From the NCBI GenBank assembly GCA_903862645.1, contig CAIOZF010000215.1, forward strand, positions 1 to 32,303: DNA of 32,303 bases. The letters run 5' to 3'. Made by a program: the position numbers and the translations under genes. The notes under the pieces are model-generated. The model saw only the letters and a list, made by a program, of their open reading frames with translations, was not told the DNA's origin and did no database searches. Positions 17,660-24,045 of the stretch are shown in pieces. Every line of letters begins with the position of its first letter. Position 1 is the stretch's first letter. The stretch is from an uncultured Gammaproteobacteria bacterium (lineage in GTDB: Bacteria > Pseudomonadota > Gammaproteobacteria > Pseudomonadales > Pseudohongiellaceae).

Positions 17660-17687
17660 GGGGACAAAGATTTTCATCTTTGTCCCC
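17660..17687. terminator. Bidirectional intrinsic terminator
   Basis: GGGGACAAAGAT and ATCTTTGTCCCC form a perfect 12-bp stem with a 4-nt loop. Seven A lie before it and a T-run (GTTTTT) just after, so it can end both the DUF1080 transcript and the convergent minus-strand gene. It closely resembles the hairpin at 20875-20908 at the 3' end of the paralogous gene. Confidence 0.85.
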
Positions 17688-17736
17688 TCGGTTTTTGGGA
17701 GTACCAGACCCAACCTCCAGCACTCCCCGTCAGAGC

Positions 17737-19122
17737 TTACTGCGTAGCCACTGAACGCTGTTTGGCCGCTTCACGCTGAGCCACTATATCGTCATACCCG
17801 GACTGGTCGAGGTGAGTGACAGCAATCCAAGCGTGCGTCATCTCATCTGCAGTTCGGCTGCCTTCCACTACCCAGAAATCTGGATCGGGGTTGTTCGGGT
17901 TGTTCGCTGTGTTGTCGTACCACTGTTTGATCACCAGAACTGCACCTGTTGGCAACAGTGGAGCAACATCCGGTGAGTAAATGTGGTTGTGGTGCCATGT
18001 GGCGCTCCAGTTGGATATCTGACTGATCTGCTCAGTGCGGCCAGTCGCTGGATAGAATATCTCCAGAGAAGCTTGACGCATACGCAGGTGGCCGTGTGGC
18101 TGAAAGCTGTCGATACGCACCGGGTGGTCGAACGAGTGGAAGCCCTGAGTCATGGCAGTGCCATGCGGAGGAACAATCAACTCGCCCATGTTAAGTCTAT
18201 AAAGCTTCAGATCCTGTTTGTACTTGGCCACCTCTTCGTAACCTTCCGGGTACAACCAAATACCGATCTCTACCACGTTATCTTCGATCATGGTGCCAGG
18301 AGCAGTTGCACCGACACCACCGGGGAACAGATGGATGTCCCAACGAACGCGTGCATGAGCCGGCAGGGTGCGGCACACGCCTTCCGGCATTACTTCGCCC
18401 CACTTGCCCATCGCATACTCAGTCAGCTGACCGTAGGGCTCGTATTCGCCGTCGGCATTGAGGACTTCCACATCAGAGTTGGCGTGATGCACAACAGCCT
18501 TGGCGTTGCCGGCCGGCTTCACTTGGATTGCTTTGATGCAGCGGTCTGTATCCAGTCCGGTCATGACGTAGGGACGGTGCCACATGTCATTACCCAGTGC
18601 AGGAACATCGATCGGGGAAGAGTCCAATATCAGATCGGGCTGCCCCATCTGAGCTGCAAAGTTCCAATCATCTGCCGAAGGCAGATTCGCTACCGGGTGA
18701 GAGCGGTCGCCCCAATCACCCTCAGGTGCACCTTGCTGAACCCAGGCGACAATGGTGTCGATCTCGCTCTGTTCCAATCTCCAGTCACCTTCCAGCTCCT
18801 GAATGCCGATGCCGTGGTCGTATGCATAGGGAGGCATTTCTTTGTTTTCAACTCGGTACTGAATGAGCGGTGCCCAGGGACGAACCTGTTCATAGTTAGT
18901 GAGTTGCATAGGACCGACACCGCCTTCGCGGTGGCAGACTACACAGTTGTCAGTGATGATCTGTGCGACATGATCAGCATACGTAATCTTTTCCGCGTCA
19001 ATAGACAGGGAGGTGGACTGAGCTTGAGCTTGGGCGGTAAGCCCCAGAGCAGCCAGGACGGTCAGCCCAAGAATGGCTTTGCCGGTGTGCCGTTTTTGTT
19101 TCCGAAACTGCTTTGTTGTCAT
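17737..19122 (-). CDS. Periplasmic cytochrome c / PHM-DBH-like copper monooxygenase fusion (paralog A)
   Basis: The 461-residue protein starts with a signal peptide (cut near 35). A mono-haem domain has CVVCH at 60-64 and a possible axial Met at 96 (ENKEMPPYA). After it comes a domain with every copper ligand position of peptidylglycine/dopamine monooxygenases: H212-H213 (VVHHA), H264 (WDIHL), H343 and H345 (QPHGHL) and M428 (RTADEMTH). Known members hydroxylate carbon using O2 and two electrons, normally from ascorbate. Here the attached haem could deliver them (inference). The substrate is unknown. ATG at 19122 follows GAGGAGAGG ideally; the upstream frame is not credible. By hand count it differs from paralog B at about 48 of ~435 mature residues. 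An FNR-type box lies 104 nt upstream. Confidence 0.82.
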   Translation of the reverse strand: MTTKQFRKQKRHTGKAILGLTVLAALGLTAQAQAQSTSLSIDAEKITYADHVAQIITDNCVVCHREGGVGPMQLTNYEQVRPWAPLIQYRVENKEMPPYAYDHGIGIQELEGDWRLEQSEIDTIVAWVQQGAPEGDWGDRSHPVANLPSADDWNFAAQMGQPDLILDSSPIDVPALGNDMWHRPYVMTGLDTDRCIKAIQVKPAGNAKAVVHHANSDVEVLNADGEYEPYGQLTEYAMGKWGEVMPEGVCRTLPAHARVRWDIHLFPGGVGATAPGTMIEDNVVEIGIWLYPEGYEEVAKYKQDLKLYRLNMGELIVPPHGTAMTQGFHSFDHPVRIDSFQPHGHLRMRQASLEIFYPATGRTEQISQISNWSATWHHNHIYSPDVAPLLPTGAVLVIKQWYDNTANNPNNPDPDFWVVEGSRTADEMTHAWIAVTHLDQSGYDDIVAQREAAKQRSVATQ

Positions 19123-19225
19123 GATCCTCTCCTCGTTATTGGGTGAGCAGTGGCTGAAATGTAAATCCAGTTCCAGGGGGCTGTCCACTTCGCACAGGGC
19201 AAAAAGGCAACAGCTAGATGATAGT

Positions 19226-19239
19226 TTGATTACGATCAA
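19226..19239. promoter_or_regulatory. FNR/ANR-type binding site
   Basis: TTGAT TACG ATCAA matches the FNR/ANR consensus (TTGAT-N4-ATCAA) perfectly, and pairing extends one more base on each side. It lies 104 nt before paralog A and 232 nt before paralog B. On the minus strand a -10-like TATCAT (complement of 19218-19223) lies 9 nt from its centre. If that is the real -10, the box would overlap the promoter core and regulator binding should repress paralog A at low oxygen. Other promoter positions would allow activation. Confidence 0.6.
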
Positions 19240-19321
19240 ACAATTGGCACTTTAACCCCCCGTCAACGCTGTCACGACTGGAAATTCAAGGATCGGGTCT
19301 CTCATAATCTGCATTCATTCC

Positions 19322-19343
19322 GAGTTGCCAACCGTTGCGACTC
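19322..19343. promoter_or_regulatory. Interrupted palindrome in the divergent promoter region (candidate operator)
   Basis: GAGTTGCCAACCGTTGCGAC plus TC is an imperfect 22-nt palindrome, with outer arms GAGT/ACTC and inner GC/GC pairs intact. Its TTGCCAACnGTTG core resembles the perfect palindrome at 9271-9287. It lies between the FNR-type box and paralog B. Confidence 0.3.
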
Positions 19344-19382
19344 GCTTAGACTGGCTGACCTCAGCAGCCGGTAAAATCTCTA

Positions 19383-19411
19383 TTGCTTATTTTTCTCAGA
19401 CAGGGTAAACA
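19383..19411 (+). promoter_or_regulatory. Weak candidate promoter for paralog B
   Basis: TTGCTT (19383-19388) is followed after 17 nt by TAAACA (19406-19411). The -10 is poor (three of six). It would give a leader of about 55 nt. The rest of the 348-nt gap between the two genes holds the FNR-type box and the palindrome described separately. Confidence 0.25.
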
Positions 19412-19470
19412 AGTCTTCGGAAGCGAATTTTACTTTTCGACCACTGCTCACCCTATTCGAGGAGAGAACA

Positions 19471-20859
19471 ATGAGAAAAATGCAGTGCTGGAAGCAGACG
19501 CAGCGCACCGGGAAAGCCGTTCTGGGCTTGACCGTACTCGCTGCTCTGGGGCTTACCGCCCAAGCTCAGGCCCAGTCCGGCGCCCTGTCAATCGACCAGG
19601 GACAAGTGACTTATGCTGATCACGTCGCACAGATCATCACTGACAACTGTGTAGTCTGCCACCGCGAAGGCGGTGTCGGCCCCATGCAACTCACCAACTA
19701 TGAGCAAGTCCGTCCCTGGGCACCGCTTATTCAGTACCGAGTTGAAAACAGAGAAATGCCTCCCTATGCCTACGACCACGGCATCGGCATTCAGGAGCTG
19801 CAAGGCGACTGGAGACTGGAGCAGAGCGAAATCGACGCCATCACTGCCTGGGTACAGCAAGGTGCTCCGGAAGGCGATTGGGGCGACCGCACTCACCCGG
19901 TAGCCGATCTGCCTCCCGCTGATCAGTGGACTTTCGCTGCACAGTTTGGCGAGCCAACAATGATTCTCGACTCTGCTCCAATCGACGTTCCTGCACTGGG
20001 TAACGACATGTGGCACCGGCCCTACGTCATGACCGGCCTGACCACTGATCGCTGCATCAAAGCGATTCAAGTGAAGCCGGCTGGTGGCGCCAAAGCGGTT
20101 GTGCACCACGCCAACTCCGATCTGGAGATCATGAATGAGGATGGCGAATACGAAGATTATGGTCAGCTGACCGAATACGCGATGGGCAAGTGGGGCGAAG
20201 TGATGCCGGAAGGCGTCTGCCGTACCATTCCAGCCAATTCACGCGTACGTTGGGACATCCACCTATTCCCCGGTGGCGTGGGCGCAACTGCTCCTGGCAC
20301 CATGATTGAAGACAACGTCGTGGAAGTGGGTATCTGGCTGCATCCTGAAGGTTATGAAAACGTAGCCAAGTACAAGCAGGATCTGAAGCTTTACAGACTG
20401 GACTCAGGTGAGCTGATTGTTCCTCCGCATGGCACCGCCATGACTCAGGGCTTCCACTCGTTCGATCACCCGGTGCGTATCGACAGCTTCCAGCCACACG
20501 GCCACCTGCGCCTGCGTCAGGCATCCTTTGAGATATTCTACCCGGCGACTGGACGTACCGAGCAGATCAGTCAGGTCTCCAACTGGAGCGCCACATGGCA
20601 CCACAGCCACCTGTATGAGCCGGACGTCGCTCCGTTGCTACCAACAGGCGCAGTGATGGTCATCAAGCAGTGGTACGACAACACAGCCAACAACCCGAAC
20701 AATCCTGATCCGGACTTCTGGGTAGTGGGCGGTAGCCGCACTGCAGACGAAATGACGCACGCCTGGATCGCGGTGACTCACCTCGACCAAGCCGGCTACG
20801 ACGAAATCGTGGCTCAGCGTGAAGAAGCCAAGCAGCGTTCAGTTGCTTCTGGTCAGTAA
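19471..20859 (+). CDS. Periplasmic cytochrome c / PHM-DBH-like copper monooxygenase fusion (paralog B)
   Basis: The 462-residue protein has the same layout as paralog A: signal peptide (MRKMQCWKQTQRTGKAVLGL, then a hydrophobic core, cut after AQAQ), haem motif CVVCH, then the copper-monooxygenase domain with VVHHANSD, WDIHLFPGG, QPHGHLRLRQ and RTADEMTHAW supplying the HH, H, HxH and M ligands. Substitutions relative to A are mostly conservative and avoid the ligand loops, as expected if both are under functional constraint. GAGGAGAG lies about 6 nt before the ATG. The signal peptide carries an extra Cys at residue 6, before the hydrophobic core, so it is not a lipobox. It ends in an intrinsic terminator. 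Confidence 0.82.
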   Translation: MRKMQCWKQTQRTGKAVLGLTVLAALGLTAQAQAQSGALSIDQGQVTYADHVAQIITDNCVVCHREGGVGPMQLTNYEQVRPWAPLIQYRVENREMPPYAYDHGIGIQELQGDWRLEQSEIDAITAWVQQGAPEGDWGDRTHPVADLPPADQWTFAAQFGEPTMILDSAPIDVPALGNDMWHRPYVMTGLTTDRCIKAIQVKPAGGAKAVVHHANSDLEIMNEDGEYEDYGQLTEYAMGKWGEVMPEGVCRTIPANSRVRWDIHLFPGGVGATAPGTMIEDNVVEVGIWLHPEGYENVAKYKQDLKLYRLDSGELIVPPHGTAMTQGFHSFDHPVRIDSFQPHGHLRLRQASFEIFYPATGRTEQISQVSNWSATWHHSHLYEPDVAPLLPTGAVMVIKQWYDNTANNPNNPDPDFWVVGGSRTADEMTHAWIAVTHLDQAGYDEIVAQREEAKQRSVASGQ

Positions 20860-20874
20860 GCTCTGAAAGAGAAT

Positions 20875-20908
20875 AAAGGGACGAAGATTCATTGATCTTC
20901 GTCCCTTT
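20875..20908 (+). terminator. Intrinsic terminator of paralog B
   Basis: AAAGGGACGAAGAT and ATCTTCGTCCCTTT form a 14-bp perfect stem with a 6-nt loop, followed by further T. It starts 15 nt after the TAA. The stem resembles that at 17660-17687. Confidence 0.88.
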
Positions 20909-20946
20909 TTCATTGCGGTGATGCAATTGATGCGGCTCGATTTCCA

Positions 20947-21084
20947 TTACCCACCACTCAACGCTCCTACGATCTGCACGCGCGCATTCTCTCCTATCGG
21001 CACACGCAATCCCCGCACCATGGTTTCACCAACAAAGATGGCGATATGGAGACGGATGTTGCCCTGCTTATCGACAATGCGAAA
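20947..21084 (-). pseudogene. MoaD/ThiS-like sulfur carrier, C-terminal fragment
   Basis: The minus-strand reading FRIVDKQGNIRLHIAIFVGE continues to TMVRGLRVPIGENARVQIVGALSGG and then TAA (20947-20949). This matches the C-terminal half of MoaD/ThiS ubiquitin-fold proteins (FVGETxxR...TPLxxGxxVxIVxALSGG), including the terminal GG that is normally thiocarboxylated. The N-terminal half is missing: upstream the frame runs directly into an MFS transporter fragment. With the first strands of the fold absent it is probably non-functional. It lies downstream of the M48 gene on the same strand. Confidence 0.6.
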
Positions 21085-21293
21085 TGCCAGACCGCTGGCT
21101 ATCATGGCCAGCGCGCAGACCACCACCTTGCGCACACCGAAGCGGTTCATGAATGCCGCAGCAAAGGGCCGGAACAGACCAAACAGCACCAGCCGAATTC
21201 CGCACGCAAGGGTTCGATCATGATTCCTGCTGAACCCTTCGCGGCAGCAGTGGAAAGCATCGTCAAAAAAGTTGTGGCCGCGACGACCCAGCC
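21085..21293 (-). pseudogene. MFS transporter, decayed N-terminal fragment
   Basis: On the minus strand, 21293-21189 reads GWVVAATTFLTMLSTAAAKG and then a stretch ending MIEPLRAEFGW, the typical opening of an MFS (OFA/monocarboxylate-like) transporter. The similarity then continues in a different frame with RLVLFGLFRPFAAAFMNRFG and VRKVVVCALAMIASGLA (about 21198-21085). A frameshift with a short deletion separates the two pieces. No start codon precedes the first piece in its frame (TAA is just upstream), and everything after the second helix pair is gone. It is fused in frame to the MoaD-like fragment. Confidence 0.65.
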
Positions 21294-21352
21294 TTAGTGA
21301 ATACCCCAGCCCTGCAGCCATATGGCCAAGCGCAAGGCAAATGTGTACTGCA

Positions 21353-23323
21353 CTATGAGTTGTCCTGACGCTGATCTGACTGGATCAACGATGCCGGCAA
21401 CGTTGGCAATGGACAATCCAGTGCAGCAGCGATAGCCCGGAATATCTCCAGTTCCTGCACGGTCGCCACACCATCAGCGCCAATCGCCACAGCGCAGGCC
21501 TTCAGAAAGGTCGGCTTCTGCAGTGGTTTCAAGGTCACCAGGGCGTCGAGTGCCGCATTGATACGCTCCATGCTCAACGCCCCTGCCGCTGGCATTGCCA
21601 GAGTCGGCAGTCCCAGTTTTTCACACGCCTGTGCAAAAGCAGCAGCCTCACCGCCAGCGGGTTGCCGCCCGGCCTGAATCAGAAACCCGAGCAGCACGGC
21701 GCACTGCGGCCCCAGTTGTTGCAAGTCATGGTGGACTGTGTAATGAAAACGACTGCGCGGCTGAAACACCGCATCCAACTGCTGCAGCACCACTCGCTGC
21801 AGCACCCATTCCCACAGGCTGGTCTTGCCATCGGATTGCACCAATGCCAGAAGACCCTGGCGAAACGGTGGATATTGCTCCGCACTCAACTGACGCAGGA
21901 CCGGCAGACACAGGCACACCAGAGGTAGACGTAGTTCCGGACTGACGACAGGCTGCTGCTCATTCAGTTTCTGCAACGCCGCAAAGACTGCAGCATCGGC
22001 ATGACTCTGTAGATGGGCCATCTGCACGGCCACCAGCCCAGCGTCTTTATCCAATAGCAGGAAATAGATCAACGCTCGTGCACTGAAAGGATTTTGTGCG
22101 GCCTCGAGTAAAGGTGCGGAAATTCTCCCAAGCAGCGAGCGCGCCTGTTGAATATCAGATTCCTGCGGGTTGCCGGCCGCAGCGAGGAGCGCATCAGTCA
22201 GCAGCAATGCCGACAGCGCACCAGCCTGCGTACCACCCGGCACGCCATGCGCCGCTGAGCCGGCTGCTCCAAAGGGAGCACGGCGGCCTGCTCCCTCTGC
22301 AGGCAATACCTTCGAAGTAGCCTCGAAGCTACCATCCCACTGCGGTTGAATACGCCGAATGCGCTGCTCCAAAGACGGGTGCGTTGCAAAGAGCGCACTG
22401 AAAGACATCCGCACCCCATTGCTGAACAGCGCATGGCTGATCTCGGACGCCCCCGGATTCTCCAGCACCGATCCCTGTGGCACCCCGCCGATCCGCTTCA
22501 ACGCATCGGCGATACCTTCGGAATTACGGGTGTACTGCACTGCGGACGCATCGGCCAGGAATTCGCGCTGTCGACTCACTGCCGCCTTGATCAGATTGCC
22601 GAAGAAGGTGCCAGCGTAGCCGATCACCATCAGGCCGAGCGCCACAACAGCGAGCTCGCCACCGCCCTTCTTCGAACGCCGGGAACTGCCCGTGCTGCGC
22701 AACAGGTAATAGCCCATCACGCCCAGCACCATGATGCCATGCAGGATACCGATGAGACGGATGTTCAGGCGCATGTCGCCATGCAGGATGTGACTGAACT
22801 CGTGGGCGACGACGCCCTGTAGTTCGTCCCGACTGAGTGTCTCGATGGCACCACGGGTGATTCCGATTACTGCATCGGCCGGACTATAGCCGGCCGCGAA
22901 GGCATTGATGGACTGCTCCTCCAGCACGTAGACCGGGGGCACCGGCGTACCGGAGGCGATCGCCATTTCCTCCACTACATTAAGAATTTTCTGCTCCGCA
23001 AGGTTGTGCCCCCCCCCCGGAATCAGCAGCTTGCCCTGCAACAACTCGGCGACGCGAGCCCCACCGCCTGTCAGACTGGCGATCTTGTAAAGACTGCCAA
23101 ATCCCACTACCCCGATAATGGCCAGCGAGACCCACAAAAACAGGCGCCAGTCGACCTGCTGCAGAAATGGGGTATTGGCCGGAAGGCTCTCCGCCACCAT
23201 TCCCAGCAGAGCCAGCACCAGCAGATTGGTGATGGCGATGAGACTGAGGAGTGCGAGCGCGAACAGGACGATCAATTTGACCGTGTTGCGACGGGCAGTG
23301 TCCTGCGAACTGAAGAAGTCCAT
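21353..23323 (-). CDS. M48 family membrane metallopeptidase with TerB-like C-terminal region
   Basis: This 656-residue protein has hydrophobic helices near 14-40 and 60-80, then an HtpX-like zinc peptidase domain: HEFSH (174-178, catalytic E175) and RQREFLADASAV supplying the third ligand (E254). A hydrophobic pair (190-208, 225-243) lies between them. The C-terminal ~320 residues are unlike HtpX; the end (LQKPTFLKACAVAIGADGVA...) resembles a TerB-type helical domain. M48 proteins of this kind commonly sit beside LemA, as here: lemA ends 6 nt upstream, so they are one operon. Substrates are unknown; membrane protein quality control is a family-level guess. A run of ten G in the coding strand (23009-23018) encodes part of PGGGH. 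Confidence 0.88.
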   Translation of the reverse strand: MDFFSSQDTARRNTVKLIVLFALALLSLIAITNLLVLALLGMVAESLPANTPFLQQVDWRLFLWVSLAIIGVVGFGSLYKIASLTGGGARVAELLQGKLLIPGGGHNLAEQKILNVVEEMAIASGTPVPPVYVLEEQSINAFAAGYSPADAVIGITRGAIETLSRDELQGVVAHEFSHILHGDMRLNIRLIGILHGIMVLGVMGYYLLRSTGSSRRSKKGGGELAVVALGLMVIGYAGTFFGNLIKAAVSRQREFLADASAVQYTRNSEGIADALKRIGGVPQGSVLENPGASEISHALFSNGVRMSFSALFATHPSLEQRIRRIQPQWDGSFEATSKVLPAEGAGRRAPFGAAGSAAHGVPGGTQAGALSALLLTDALLAAAGNPQESDIQQARSLLGRISAPLLEAAQNPFSARALIYFLLLDKDAGLVAVQMAHLQSHADAAVFAALQKLNEQQPVVSPELRLPLVCLCLPVLRQLSAEQYPPFRQGLLALVQSDGKTSLWEWVLQRVVLQQLDAVFQPRSRFHYTVHHDLQQLGPQCAVLLGFLIQAGRQPAGGEAAAFAQACEKLGLPTLAMPAAGALSMERINAALDALVTLKPLQKPTFLKACAVAIGADGVATVQELEIFRAIAAALDCPLPTLPASLIQSDQRQDNS

Positions 23324-23329
23324 AGGAGT

Positions 23330-23926
23330 TTAGAACGACACCTTGGGTGCCGCCTGAATCAGCGTACTGCCCTCGAACTTCAGCAGTGTGGCATCGGCAC
23401 CATGACCGAAGATTGTCGCGACCACCACTGGCGGGAAGGACTGCTTGTAGGTGTTGTATGCCATCACCTGATCATTGAAGGCCTGACGCGCGAAGGCCAC
23501 CTTGTTCTCGGTGCTGGTAAGCTCCTCGCTCAACTGCATCATGTTCTGGTTGGCCTTGAGGTCTGGATATGCCTCCATAACCACGTTGAGACGACCCAAA
23601 GCGGCACCCAGTGCCCCTTCCTTGCCGGCAAGATCCTGAAGAGCAACGGCACTGCTGGGGTTGGCGGCCGCAGCGGCCAGCCCGGCGGCAGCAGCATTAC
23701 GTGCGGAGATCACGGCCTCTAGGGTGTCACGCTCGTGAGCCATATAACCCTTGGCAGTTTCGACAAGATTGGGAATAAGGTCATAACGACGCTTCAGCTG
23801 CACCTCGATCTGGGCGAAGGCGTTCTCGAAGCGATTTCGCAGACTGATAAGCCTGTTGAAGATACTGATCGCATAGAACGGGAATATCGCAACCAGAACC
23901 AGAATTACAATCGTTACAACTGTCAT
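23330..23926 (-). CDS. LemA family protein
   Basis: The 199-residue protein has one N-terminal transmembrane helix (TVVTIVILVLVAIFPFYAIS, 2-21) followed by the LemA helical domain: NRLISLRNRFENAFAQIEVQ, RRYDLIPNLVETAKGYMAHE and ARQAFNDQVMAYNTYKQSFP are signature segments. LemA proteins are envelope-anchored with the helical domain outside the cytoplasm; their biochemical role is unknown. ATG at 23926 follows GAGGAG by about 6 nt; an upstream start adds seven residues without support. The pairing with the M48 gene 6 nt downstream is conserved widely, implying a shared function. Confidence 0.92.
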   Translation of the reverse strand: MTVVTIVILVLVAIFPFYAISIFNRLISLRNRFENAFAQIEVQLKRRYDLIPNLVETAKGYMAHERDTLEAVISARNAAAAGLAAAAANPSSAVALQDLAGKEGALGAALGRLNVVMEAYPDLKANQNMMQLSEELTSTENKVAFARQAFNDQVMAYNTYKQSFPPVVVATIFGHGADATLLKFEGSTLIQAAPKVSF

Positions 23927-24045
23927 AGTATCTCCTCTTGAATGCATTGGATCTATTCAGTGAGGCCCAAGGCGGGATGCGCTGGGTCCATCATGTTCCC
24001 GCTTTCAATCCGTCGCCTGCAGGCAGACGATCGAACTTCCAACAG

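Larger units (their letters stand above)
17660..20908. repeat. Inverted gene duplication with terminators and leaders (arms about 17660-19152 and 19441-20908)
   Basis: The two genes in this span are close paralogs in opposite orientation. Similarity extends beyond the coding regions: both leaders contain CCACTGCTCACCC followed by CGAGGAGAG before the ATG, and both 3' ends carry a similar GGGAC-AAGAT hairpin. The unit duplicated was therefore leader, gene and terminator, giving an inverted repeat of about 1.45 kb per arm with roughly 290 nt between the arms, which hold the promoters. Confidence 0.75.

Noticed and set aside
17983-19146. A 387-codon plus-strand open frame
   Set aside because: It is antisense to paralog A of the haem-copper proteins and has no features of its own.
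20918-21223. A 101-codon plus-strand frame downstream of paralog B
   Set aside because: It is antisense to the MFS/MoaD remnants, which have recognisable family motifs; its own product has none and there is no ribosome site.
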